A stretch of 64,000 nucleotides of DNA, from the NCBI GenBank assembly GCA_020631215.1, contig JAHDHS010000006.1:38592-102591 (forward strand). The letters are read 5' to 3'. Below are positions 36,063 through 43,748 of the stretch, piece after piece (within the stretch, counting starts at the first letter, position 1; each line of letters opens with the position of its first letter). The stretch comes from Hellea sp. GTDB lineage: Bacteria; Pseudomonadota; Alphaproteobacteria; Caulobacterales; Maricaulaceae. The notes under the pieces were generated by a model, which was not told the DNA's origin, ran no database searches, and saw only the letters and a program-made list of their open reading frames with translations. The position numbers and the translations under genes are program-made.

Positions 36063-36700
36063 TGGCTTGGACTAGAGATCAAATGGCGGCGCGGGCGGCG
36101 CAGGAACTGGAAGACGGTTACTACGTGAATCTCGGGATTGGTATACCGACTTTGGTCGCCAATCATATTCCAGACGGCATGGATGTGACGCTGCAAAGTG
36201 AAAACGGCATGCTGGGCATGGGGCCGTTTCCTTATCCCGGCGATGAAGATGCCGACCTGATCAATGCAGGCAAACAAACAATCACCACCCTGCCAAAATC
36301 CAGCTTTTTTGACAGCGCAACCAGCTTTGCTATGATCCGCGGCGGGCATATTGATCTGTCAATCCTGGGCGCGATGGAAGTGGCCGAAAATGGCGACATC
36401 GCCAACTGGATGATCCCGGGCAAAATGGTTAAGGGCATGGGCGGGGCGATGGATCTGGTCGCGGGCGTGAAGAAATGTATTGCCGTCTTTGATCACACGA
36501 ATAAGCGCGGCGAACCGAAATTTTTGAAAGCCTGCACATTGCCTCTGACCGGGCAGGACTGCATCGATATGGTGATTACGGATTTGGGTGTGTTTCTACG
36601 CGAAGGCGAGCAGCGCCGCTTCCGCCTAAAAGAGCTTGCACCGGATGTGTCTCTGGAGGAAGTGAAATCCAAGACCGAAGCCGATATTGTTTGGGAATAA
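36062..36700 (+). CDS. scoB: 3-oxoacid CoA-transferase subunit B
   Basis: Beta subunit carrying the catalytic glutamate in [14 protein letters not shown], 212 residues. Also [58 protein letters not shown] and the C-terminal DLGVFLREG. The ATG overlaps the scoA TAA. With scoA it makes the heteromeric transferase. Converges on the haloalkane dehalogenase gene, whose stop lies two bases past its own. Confidence 0.95.
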   Translation: MAWTRDQMAARAAQELEDGYYVNLGIGIPTLVANHIPDGMDVTLQSENGMLGMGPFPYPGDEDADLINAGKQTITTLPKSSFFDSATSFAMIRGGHIDLSILGAMEVAENGDIANWMIPGKMVKGMGGAMDLVAGVKKCIAVFDHTNKRGEPKFLKACTLPLTGQDCIDMVITDLGVFLREGEQRRFRLKELAPDVSLEEVKSKTEADIVWE

Positions 36701-36701
36701 G

Positions 36702-37595
36702 CTAAAGCGTTTTCCCAAAAGCGATAACCATCTCGCTTAGCTCTTCCGGCACATCTTCTTGCAGAAAATGCCCGCCGCCTTTCAGGGTGCGGTGAGGCTG
36801 TCCCGCACAGCCCGGAATAAGTTTCTGAAAGGCCCTGTCACCGCCTGCCGTAATCGGGTCTTGGTCAGAGAAACAGGTCAAAAAAGGCTTCTCCCATTGG
36901 CTCAGAACTTTCCAGGCATCTACATTATCGGCTGCGCCGTCCATATCGGGTGATGTGGGCACCAGCGCCGGAAAGATGCGTGCACCAGCCTTATAGCTCT
37001 CATCGGGGTAGGGGGCATTATATGCCTCTTCGACGCCCTCGCCGAGCGGTTTCACCGTCGCTCCGCGAATAATGCCGCCAACGGGAAATTCCGGGACGGT
37101 TTTGGCAAATTCCCGCCATTTCTTAAAGGCGTCACCGGGATCGCGGTCTCCCGTCGGTAAAAACGTGTTCCCAGCCATGATGCCTGCGAAACGGTCAGGA
37201 TTGGCCGCGACGAGGCGCAGCCCAATCAGCCCACCCCAATCCTGACAGAACAGAACCGCACCGCTGACATGCATCTGATCCAGCCAATCCTGCATCCAAT
37301 TCACATGCGAGGTGTAGCTGTAATCACTTATTTCACTGGGTTTGTCTGACCGTCCAAATCCAATCAAATCGGGCGCAAGGACGCGATAACCTGCATTGGC
37401 GACAGCCGTAATCATGTGACGATAGAGATATGACCAGCTTGGCTCCCCATGCATCATAATGACCATGCGTCCGTCGCGAGGGCCCTCATCGACGTAATGC
37501 AGGCGCAAGCCATCAGAAATATCAACATAATTTGGCGTGAAGGGGTAATCGGGCAGGTTGTCAAAACAATCATCGGGTGTGCGCAGGATTTTCAT
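36702..37595 (-). CDS. Haloalkane dehalogenase (subfamily I, alpha/beta hydrolase)
   Basis: 297 residues from ATG 37595, which has AGAGG upstream; the longer frame to 37658 has no such site. Alpha/beta hydrolase with oxyanion-side HGEPSWSYLYR (the HGEPT/SWSY of DhlA-like dehalogenases), nucleophile Asp in CQDWGGLIGLR with the halide-binding Trp after it, general acid Asp in SDQDPITAGGD and base His in GGGHFLQED. These enzymes hydrolyse carbon-halogen bonds; marine members are widespread. Epoxide hydrolase or ester hydrolase activity is a less likely alternative because of the QDW motif. Monocistronic and convergent with scoB. Confidence 0.88.
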   Translation of the reverse strand: MKILRTPDDCFDNLPDYPFTPNYVDISDGLRLHYVDEGPRDGRMVIMMHGEPSWSYLYRHMITAVANAGYRVLAPDLIGFGRSDKPSEISDYSYTSHVNWMQDWLDQMHVSGAVLFCQDWGGLIGLRLVAANPDRFAGIMAGNTFLPTGDRDPGDAFKKWREFAKTVPEFPVGGIIRGATVKPLGEGVEEAYNAPYPDESYKAGARIFPALVPTSPDMDGAADNVDAWKVLSQWEKPFLTCFSDQDPITAGGDRAFQKLIPGCAGQPHRTLKGGGHFLQEDVPEELSEMVIAFGKTL

Positions 37596-37752
37596 CTTCA
37601 ACCTCTTATCCAATTCACCGCGTATGTAGACCGCCACAGCGGGTCTGACCATGGACAATGCTTAATAGCGTCAATTCGAATGTCAGAATATCGCTTGTCA
37701 CGGCGTAATCCCTGTGTCACTAGGCCTCCATTAGTGATATAAAGGAATCTTT

Positions 37753-38766
37753 ATGCGAATTTCGCTGTCAGATTTGCTCAACCAGAAACAACTCTTGCTC
37801 GCCGATGGCGCGACAGGCACGAATTTCATGGAAATGGGCTTGGAGCCGGGGTTCCCGCCTGACATCTGGAATATGACCGAGCCGCAAAAGCCGGCTGCTC
37901 TGCATCAAGCCTTTGTCGATGCGGGCTCTGATATTATCCTGACCAATACATTCGGAGCCAATGCGCCGCGCTTGAAACTGCATGACGCGCAGGATGATAC
38001 CTATGCGATTAATAAGGCGGGCGCTGAAATCGCCGGGAAAGTGGCCGAAGCTGCTGATCGCCCCGTTGTTGTCGCGGGCTCTGTCGGGCCGACAGGGGAG
38101 CTGTTCCAGCCCATGGGCGAGATGACAATGGAAAGCGCTATTGATGCCTTCACAACCCAAATTCGTGGTCTGAAAGATGGCGGTGCGGACGTCATCTGGA
38201 TTGAAACCATGTCTGCCGCCGAAGAAATCCAAGCCGCCTGTCAGGCCGCGATTAATCTGGAAATACCTTATGTTTTCACGGGCAGCTTTGACACGGCTGG
38301 ACGCACCATGATGGGCATCGCGCCGCAAAATCTGGGTCAGGTCGCCGATGATTTATCAGTCAAACCTGTGGCATATGGCGCGAATTGCGGGGTTGGGGCG
38401 TCTGATATGCTGATTACTAATCAAGCTATGACCAGCGCTGCGCCAGAGGCCGTCATCGTCAGCAAAGCCAATTGCGGCATTCCGGTCGTGAAGGGCAAGC
38501 ACACGGTGTATACGGGCACGCCTGAAATTATGGCCGACTTTGTGCGGATGGCCGCCGATAGCGGCGTGCGCATTATTGGCGGCTGCTGCGGCACGGCACC
38601 CAATCATGTTGCCGCCATGCGGAAGGCCATGGATAGCTATGAAGCCGCCTCGCGGCCAACTTTGGAACAGATCGTTGCGAAGATTGGCCCTCTGGTTGCG
38701 CCGGCCAATGAAGCGGGCGCGGCGGAGCGCCGCCGTGAGCGTTCCGCGCGCCGCCGCCGGTCTTAG
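37753..38766 (+). CDS. bmt: Betaine-homocysteine methyltransferase-type homocysteine S-methyltransferase
   Basis: Zn-dependent methyltransferase producing methionine, 337 residues. N-terminal LLADGATGTNFMEMGLEPG, TNTFGANAPRLKLH, VVVAGSVGPTGELFQP, IWIETMSAAEEIQAA, GANCGVGASDML with the first zinc cysteine, and IIGGCCGTAPNHVAAMR with the other two. It resembles the bacterial BmtB/BHMT group more than MetH, and has no cobalamin domain. The C terminus is Arg/Ala-rich (ERRRERSARRRRS). Genes on both sides (haloalkane dehalogenase, moaA) are not obviously related, so the methyl donor (glycine betaine, SMM) is inferred only from family. Confidence 0.88.
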   Translation: MRISLSDLLNQKQLLLADGATGTNFMEMGLEPGFPPDIWNMTEPQKPAALHQAFVDAGSDIILTNTFGANAPRLKLHDAQDDTYAINKAGAEIAGKVAEAADRPVVVAGSVGPTGELFQPMGEMTMESAIDAFTTQIRGLKDGGADVIWIETMSAAEEIQAACQAAINLEIPYVFTGSFDTAGRTMMGIAPQNLGQVADDLSVKPVAYGANCGVGASDMLITNQAMTSAAPEAVIVSKANCGIPVVKGKHTVYTGTPEIMADFVRMAADSGVRIIGGCCGTAPNHVAAMRKAMDSYEAASRPTLEQIVAKIGPLVAPANEAGAAERRRERSARRRRS

Positions 38767-38827
38767 GCCGCTGTAGCATAAGCATTTCTTTTATTGCCAC
38801 ATCGAGGCCTAGCTGCGAAAAAGCCTT

Positions 38828-39829
38828 ATGAGTCAGGCTTTGATTGACAGTTTTGGGCGTGAAATTACCTATTTGCGCATGTCCGTGACGGATCGATGCG
38901 ATCTGCGCTGTACCTATTGCATGGCAGAGCAGATGACATTTCTGCCGCGTAAAGAGCTGCTGACTCTCGAGGAATTAGAGCATGTCGCCGAGGCTTTCAT
39001 CGCGCGCGGCGTGCGCAAGATACGCCTGACAGGCGGGGAGCCTTTGGTGCGCCGCAATGTCATGAGCCTGGTGCGCGCGCTGGGGGATCACGTCAAAGCG
39101 GGCGCGCTGGATGAGATCACTTTGACAACCAATGGGACGTTACTGTCCAAATACGCCCAAGAACTCGTCGATTGCGGGGTCAAGCGGATCAATGTCTCTT
39201 TGGATACATTAAAGCCTGATATCTTCGCGCAGCTATCCCGGCGCAATATGCTGCCGCAAGTCTTGCGCGGTATCGAAGCGGCGCGGCAAGCGGGTTTGAA
39301 GGTCAAGATCAACACTGTCGCGCTGAAGGGCGTGAATGAGACGGAAATCCCGGACATGGTGCGTTGGTGCCATGATCAAGGCATGGACATGACCCTGATT
39401 GAAGTCATGCCGATGGGCGAGATAGAGGCCGACCGTTATGATCAGTATTTGCCGCTCTCTGCCGTGCGGGACGCGCTGGAAGCCAGTTACACATTACAGG
39501 ATACGGCCATCAGAACAGGCGGCCCGTCCCGATATGCGCGCGTGCAGGAAACAGGCGGATTGCTGGGGTTCATTACGCCGCTGACGAATAATTTTTGTGC
39601 GGGCTGCAACCGTCTGCGCGTGACTTGTACGGGACAAATTTACATGTGTTTGGGCCAATCAGATCGTGTTGATTTGCGGGAGGCTTTGCGCGGAGAAAAA
39701 CCGGAAGAGGCCTTACAGGCGGCACTAGATCAGGCCATGATCCGTAAGCCGGAAAAGCATGATTTCGGCATTGCCGCATCGGGCGTGACAGGGGTTATGC
39801 CGCGCCATATGTCGGTTACTGGGGGGTAA
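38828..39829 (+). CDS. moaA: GTP 3',8-cyclase MoaA
   Basis: Radical SAM enzyme of molybdenum-cofactor synthesis that converts GTP to 3',8-cyclo-GTP. N-terminal cluster cysteines [11 protein letters not shown], then [26 protein letters not shown] and the second cluster site [23 protein letters not shown]. The C-terminal double glycine needed for activity is present (MSVTGG). Length 333 is normal. It stands apart from other moa genes here; a ferredoxin-reductase-like gene begins two bases after its stop. Confidence 0.96.
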   Translation: MSQALIDSFGREITYLRMSVTDRCDLRCTYCMAEQMTFLPRKELLTLEELEHVAEAFIARGVRKIRLTGGEPLVRRNVMSLVRALGDHVKAGALDEITLTTNGTLLSKYAQELVDCGVKRINVSLDTLKPDIFAQLSRRNMLPQVLRGIEAARQAGLKVKINTVALKGVNETEIPDMVRWCHDQGMDMTLIEVMPMGEIEADRYDQYLPLSAVRDALEASYTLQDTAIRTGGPSRYARVQETGGLLGFITPLTNNFCAGCNRLRVTCTGQIYMCLGQSDRVDLREALRGEKPEEALQAALDQAMIRKPEKHDFGIAASGVTGVMPRHMSVTGG

Positions 39830-39830
39830 A

Positions 39831-41060
39831 ATGAGCGGCCAATCAGCCATTATCATCGGGGCGAGTCATGCGGCGGCGCAGGCCTGTGTGTCTTTGCGCC
39901 AGGGCGGCTGGGACGGCGCGATCACAGTCATCGGCGATGAGGACGCGCTACCCTATCACCGTCCGCCATTGTCCAAGGATTTTCTCTCCGGCGCGAAGGA
40001 GCTATCTGAAATCCTGATCCGCCCCGCAGACAGCTATGAGCAGATCAATGTCGAGATGCGCCTCGGCACGCGGGTTGGCGCGATTGACCGCGAGGCTAAA
40101 ACTGTTCTGACCGAAGACTGCGAGCATCTGCCCTATGATAAGCTGATCCTGACGACGGGCGCGCGGGTACGGCAATTACCTGTGCCGGGCGAAGATTTAG
40201 ACGGCGTGTTTTATCTGCGCGACACCGCCGATGTGATGCAAATCAAAGCCGGGGTCGCCGATGGAAAACAGGCGGTCATTATTGGCGGCGGTTATATTGG
40301 TCTGGAGACAGCGGCCAGCCTGCGCAAGCAGGGCATGGATGTGACTGTGCTCGAAGCGATGCCGCGTATCCTACAACGTGTCACCGCGCCGGAACTCTCT
40401 GCCTTTTATAAGCGCGTTCACATGGAAGAGGGCGTCAATATCCTGGAAGGCGTCATGGCCTCGGAAATAAAACAGGCTGATAAAAGACTGTCCGTTCACA
40501 CATCTTGTGATCAAAGTTTTGACGCGGATATGGTGATCATCGGCATCGGCGTTATCCCCAATACAGAGCTGGCCCAGATGGCCGGATTGGAGATTGGCAA
40601 TGGTATCATCGTCAATGAATATGGCCAGACATCCGACCCAAATATCTACGCCGCTGGCGATGTGACCTGGCACTATAATCCGATCTATAAGCGCCACATA
40701 AGGCTGGAGTCCGTGCCAAACGCCACCGAGCAAGCCAAGGTCGTCGCAGCCCATATTAACGGGACGCTGAAACCCTATAACAGCCTGCCTTGGTTTTGGT
40801 CGGATCAATTTGATTTGAAACTACAAATCGCTGGATTATCAGAGGGTTATGATGATTTGATCATCCGGGGTGATATCGAAAATTCGCGCAGTTTCGCCGC
40901 CTTTTATTTCCAAGGCGATCGGCTTTTGGCGGTGGATGCGGTCAACGCCCCGCGTGAATTTATGATGAGCAAAATGACCCTGACCAAGGGGATGACGCTG
41001 GATAAATTAATTATCGCTGACCCGGACGGAGATCTGAAATCTGCGATGAAGCCCCTTTGA
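39831..41060 (+). CDS. FAD-dependent NAD(P)H:ferredoxin/rubredoxin reductase-type oxidoreductase
   Basis: 409-residue flavoprotein of the ferredoxin-reductase (BphA4/AlkT-like) group. First FAD motif AIIIGASHAAAQACVSLRQGG, ALPYHRPPLSKDFLSG, NAD fold AVIIGGGYIGLETAASLRKQG, second FAD motif IYAAGDVTWHYNP, and a C-terminal Reductase_C-like region (WFWSDQFDLKLQIAGL, FYFQGDRLLAVDAVN). Such enzymes pass electrons from NAD(P)H to ferredoxins serving oxygenases. No ferredoxin or oxygenase component adjoins it, but the following flavin monooxygenase is translationally coupled (TTGA overlap). Its partner is therefore unknown. Confidence 0.88.
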   Translation: MSGQSAIIIGASHAAAQACVSLRQGGWDGAITVIGDEDALPYHRPPLSKDFLSGAKELSEILIRPADSYEQINVEMRLGTRVGAIDREAKTVLTEDCEHLPYDKLILTTGARVRQLPVPGEDLDGVFYLRDTADVMQIKAGVADGKQAVIIGGGYIGLETAASLRKQGMDVTVLEAMPRILQRVTAPELSAFYKRVHMEEGVNILEGVMASEIKQADKRLSVHTSCDQSFDADMVIIGIGVIPNTELAQMAGLEIGNGIIVNEYGQTSDPNIYAAGDVTWHYNPIYKRHIRLESVPNATEQAKVVAAHINGTLKPYNSLPWFWSDQFDLKLQIAGLSEGYDDLIIRGDIENSRSFAAFYFQGDRLLAVDAVNAPREFMMSKMTLTKGMTLDKLIIADPDGDLKSAMKPL

Positions 41061-42220
41061 AAATTTTAATCGCAGGCGGCGGGATCGGCGGCCTGACGGC
41101 CGCGCTCTGCGCCTTGCATCAGGGGTTTGAGGCCACTGTTTTTGAACGGGCCAAAACCTATGAACCGATTGGCGCCGGGATACAGCTCTCGCCTAATGCG
41201 ATGAAAGTCTTTCGGGCCATTGGCCTTGAAGACGCTATCACGGCCAAAGCCTTTCAGCCAAATTCCTTACAGGCGCGCATGGGCCGTAGCGGGCGGGAGA
41301 TGTTTAATATCAGCCTCGCCAATCACAAATGGGGCGCGCCTTATTTGCATATTCACCGTGCGGCCCTGATGGAGATCTTGGTCTCGGCGCTGAATAAGCG
41401 CGCGCCATACTCGCTGCAAATGGGCCGCGAGGCGAGGGGCTATGACGGCGGCACGCTTCTGCTTAACGACACAGAGGTGACAGGCGATATCATCATCGCG
41501 GCGGACGGGATTAAATCATTACTTCGCCAGCAAATGATCGGCCCGCAGCGCGCAGAGTTTACGGGCAATGTCGCTTGGCGTGCGGTCATGTCTCTGGACG
41601 CGTTGGGCGAACACGCCCCGCCGCCGACAGCTTGCGTCTGGATGGGGCCTAAGCGTCATGCGGTGACGTATCGTTTGGGGCAGGACAACCTGGTCAATTT
41701 TGTCGGTGTCGTGGAGCGCGATGACTGGCAGGGTGAAAGCTGGACAGAACGCGGTGCGCCCGCCGAGCTGCAAGCGGATTTTGCGGGCTGGCATCCGGTG
41801 ATTGACCAAATCATTCAAAATGTGCCGCCTGATAAGCTCTTTAAATGGGCGCTGTTTGATCGCCCGCCTTTGGATGATTGGGTCGAGGGCCGTACCGTGT
41901 TGCTGGGAGACGCCGCTCATCCCATGTTGCCCTTCATGGCGCAGGGCGCGGCCATGGCGATTGAGGATGGCTGGGTTTTGATGCAGGCATTGAAAGATAA
42001 TCCCGATCCAGAGGCCGTATTAAACAGCTACCAATTGCAAAGACAGCCCCGCACAGCCCGCGCGCAGCGCCAATCCCGCGCGAATATGGGACTATATCAT
42101 AAGAAGAATGCACTCTCCCAAGCCCTGACATATGGGCCGATGTGGCTGGGCGGAAAACTCGCCCCGCAATTCGCCCGAAGCCGTCTGGATTGGCTCTATA
42201 GTTGGGCGCCTGAAGAATAA
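41057..42220 (+). CDS. FAD-dependent aromatic-ring/salicylate hydroxylase-type monooxygenase
   Basis: 387 residues, starting with TTG that overlaps the upstream stop. Class A flavin monooxygenase: GXGXXG motif ILIAGGGIGGLTAALCALHQG, the second nucleotide motif in IIAADGIKSLLRQQM (DG motif) and GD motif LLGDAAHPMLPFMAQGAAMAIED. Closest in feel to 3-hydroxybenzoate 6-hydroxylases and salicylate hydroxylases, but substrate is not readable from sequence; ubiquinone hydroxylases share the fold. Cotranscribed with the reductase-like flavoprotein, though class A enzymes do not need a separate reductase. Confidence 0.85.
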   Translation: MKILIAGGGIGGLTAALCALHQGFEATVFERAKTYEPIGAGIQLSPNAMKVFRAIGLEDAITAKAFQPNSLQARMGRSGREMFNISLANHKWGAPYLHIHRAALMEILVSALNKRAPYSLQMGREARGYDGGTLLLNDTEVTGDIIIAADGIKSLLRQQMIGPQRAEFTGNVAWRAVMSLDALGEHAPPPTACVWMGPKRHAVTYRLGQDNLVNFVGVVERDDWQGESWTERGAPAELQADFAGWHPVIDQIIQNVPPDKLFKWALFDRPPLDDWVEGRTVLLGDAAHPMLPFMAQGAAMAIEDGWVLMQALKDNPDPEAVLNSYQLQRQPRTARAQRQSRANMGLYHKKNALSQALTYGPMWLGGKLAPQFARSRLDWLYSWAPEE

Positions 42221-42363
42221 CACCTTGCTATTCATGATTGCTCTATCTAGCCTTACCTGAAATTCGGAGAAAGACAGTGAACAAGTAAGCTTCAGACCAT
42301 AGCCTTGAATGAGACGCCCCGCCGTAAAGCCAGGCGCGTACACTGTATTTTGAAAGACATTCC

Positions 42364-43149
42364 ATGAAACGATTAGACCAAAAAACCTGTCTGGTGACGG
42401 GTGCCGCGCAAGGTATCGGGGCCGCGATCGCCCAAGCCTTTATCGACGAAGGCGCGACCGTCATCCTGATCGATAAAAACGAAACCGCCGTCAAAACCAC
42501 GGCCGAAAAGATGGGCGGCACGGCATTCTGTCTGGATGTCCGCCTTGAGGCCGATTGGGCCCGCCTGTCCGACTCCCACCCAAATATTGACGTGCTGGTC
42601 AATAATGCCGGGATTACCGGCTTTGAGGACTCGCCCGCCCCGCAAGACCCTGAACATGCGTCACTCGAAGATTGGCGGCGGGTTCATGCCACCAATCTGG
42701 ACGGCACGTTTCTGGGGTGCCGCTACGCCATCAAGGCCATGCGCGAGAAAGGCGAGGGGGCAATCATCAATATTTCCTCGCGCTCCGGCATGGTCGGCAT
42801 TCCGGGCGCGGCGGCCTATGCGTCGTCTAAGGCTGGCATTCGCAATAATACAAAATCCGTCGCGCTTTATTGTGCGCAGAACGGGCTGAATATCCGCTGC
42901 AACTCCATCCACCCGGCCGCGATCCTGACACCGATCTGGGAACCCATGCTGGGCGACGGCCCGGACAGGCAGGCCCGAATGAACGCGCTGGTCGCGGACA
43001 CACCCGCCCGCCGCTTCGGCTCCCCCGAAGAAGTCGCCGCTGTCGCCGTCATGCTCGCCTCGGATGAAGCCAGCTATATCACCGGCACAGAAATCACGAT
43101 TGATGGTGGGTTGCTGGCAGGCTCAGCGGCTAGTCCGCAACGGGATTAA
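42364..43149 (+). CDS. Short-chain dehydrogenase/reductase
   Basis: 261-residue classical SDR. Cofactor loop [18 protein letters not shown], acidic residue after strand 2 (VILIDKNE) suggesting NAD(H), NNAG motif in [11 protein letters not shown], catalytic Ser in [10 protein letters not shown] and YASSKAG with Tyr and Lys; C-terminal [15 protein letters not shown]. It resembles 3-oxoacyl-reductase or cyclopentanol/dihydrodiol-type dehydrogenases; substrate unknown. It follows the monooxygenase after 143 bases and may belong to the same catabolic set. Confidence 0.88.
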   Translation: MKRLDQKTCLVTGAAQGIGAAIAQAFIDEGATVILIDKNETAVKTTAEKMGGTAFCLDVRLEADWARLSDSHPNIDVLVNNAGITGFEDSPAPQDPEHASLEDWRRVHATNLDGTFLGCRYAIKAMREKGEGAIINISSRSGMVGIPGAAAYASSKAGIRNNTKSVALYCAQNGLNIRCNSIHPAAILTPIWEPMLGDGPDRQARMNALVADTPARRFGSPEEVAAVAVMLASDEASYITGTEITIDGGLLAGSAASPQRD

Positions 43150-43176
43150 TGCGGGGGATTACGGTTTCCCTCTGTT

Positions 43177-43258
43177 CATCCCTGCGCAGGCGGCGTGACG
43201 TATTCTTCCCCTTCTCCCATGGGGAGAAGGTGTCGCGAAGCGACGGATGAGGGGTTCC
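43177..43258. repeat. Left palindromic repeat arm of the DUF559 unit
   Basis: CCTTCTCCC-ATG-GGGAGAAGG (43210-43230, 9-base arms) is followed by a smaller hairpin GTCGC-GAA-GCGAC (43232-43244) and the edge ATGAGGGGTTCC. An imperfect copy of the pdhC repeat type (TCATCCCTGCGCAGGCGG) lies just before. The ATGAGGGGTTCC edge reappears inverted on the far side of the endonuclease gene. Confidence 0.75.
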
Positions 43259-43288
43259 AAGCCTTGCGATATACGCTATTCTTCCGGC

Positions 43289-43639
43289 ATGAGTTTCGAA
43301 AAGAAGACCGCATTCGCGCGACAGTTACGAAGCAATCAAACCTCAGCCGAAGAGCTTATGTGGCAGGCTTTGCGTAACCGTCGTTGCGGAGGGTATAAAT
43401 TCAGGCGGCAGGTGCCCTTGGATAAATATATCGTCGACTTTTTGTGCCAAGCTCAAAAACTTATTGTTGAGATTGACGGGCCAAGTCATGAAGACAATCA
43501 GGATTATGATAGTGGGCGAACGGAAGTTCTTACGACCATGGGGTATCATGTCATCCGGTTTCTTAACTCTGATGTTTATGAGGATATAGATGGCTGTCTC
43601 GAAGCCATTTGGCAGGCCTTGGAAAATGCAAAACCGTAA
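43289..43639 (+). CDS. DUF559 (Vsr/PDDEXK-fold) endonuclease-like protein
   Basis: 116 residues from ATG 43289; the track start 43247 lies within the repeat. The DUF559 pattern is clear: LRSNQTSAEELMWQALRNRR, YKFRRQVPLDKYIVDFLCQAQKLIVEIDGPSHED with the catalytic Asp and Glu-x-Asp (DF...EIDG), then RTEVLTTMGYHVIRFLNSDV. The family is related to very-short-patch-repair endonucleases and REase-like nucleases, and its role is unproven. The gene is bracketed by inverted palindromic repeat arms, which suggests a repeat-associated unit rather than a housekeeping gene. Confidence 0.88.
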   Translation: MSFEKKTAFARQLRSNQTSAEELMWQALRNRRCGGYKFRRQVPLDKYIVDFLCQAQKLIVEIDGPSHEDNQDYDSGRTEVLTTMGYHVIRFLNSDVYEDIDGCLEAIWQALENAKP

Positions 43640-43662
43640 GGTTTTAGAGACTCTCACTTTCT

Positions 43663-43735
43663 GGAACCCCTCACCCGCCTGCCGCGTTTTTTCAAAACGC
43701 TCTAGGCACCCTCTCCCTATGGGAGAGGGGGATGT
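43663..43735. repeat. Right palindromic repeat arm of the DUF559 unit
   Basis: It starts GGAACCCCTCACC, the reverse complement of the left edge with one mismatch, and contains CCCTCTCCC-TAT-GGGAGAGGG (43709-43729), a palindrome parallel to the left CCTTCTCCC/GGGAGAAGG. A GCGTTTTTTCAAAACGC hairpin-like stretch (43684-43700) lies between. Together with the left arm it frames the DUF559 gene, starting 23 bases after the stop codon. Confidence 0.75.
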
Positions 43736-43748
43736 GAGTCATCCTCTC

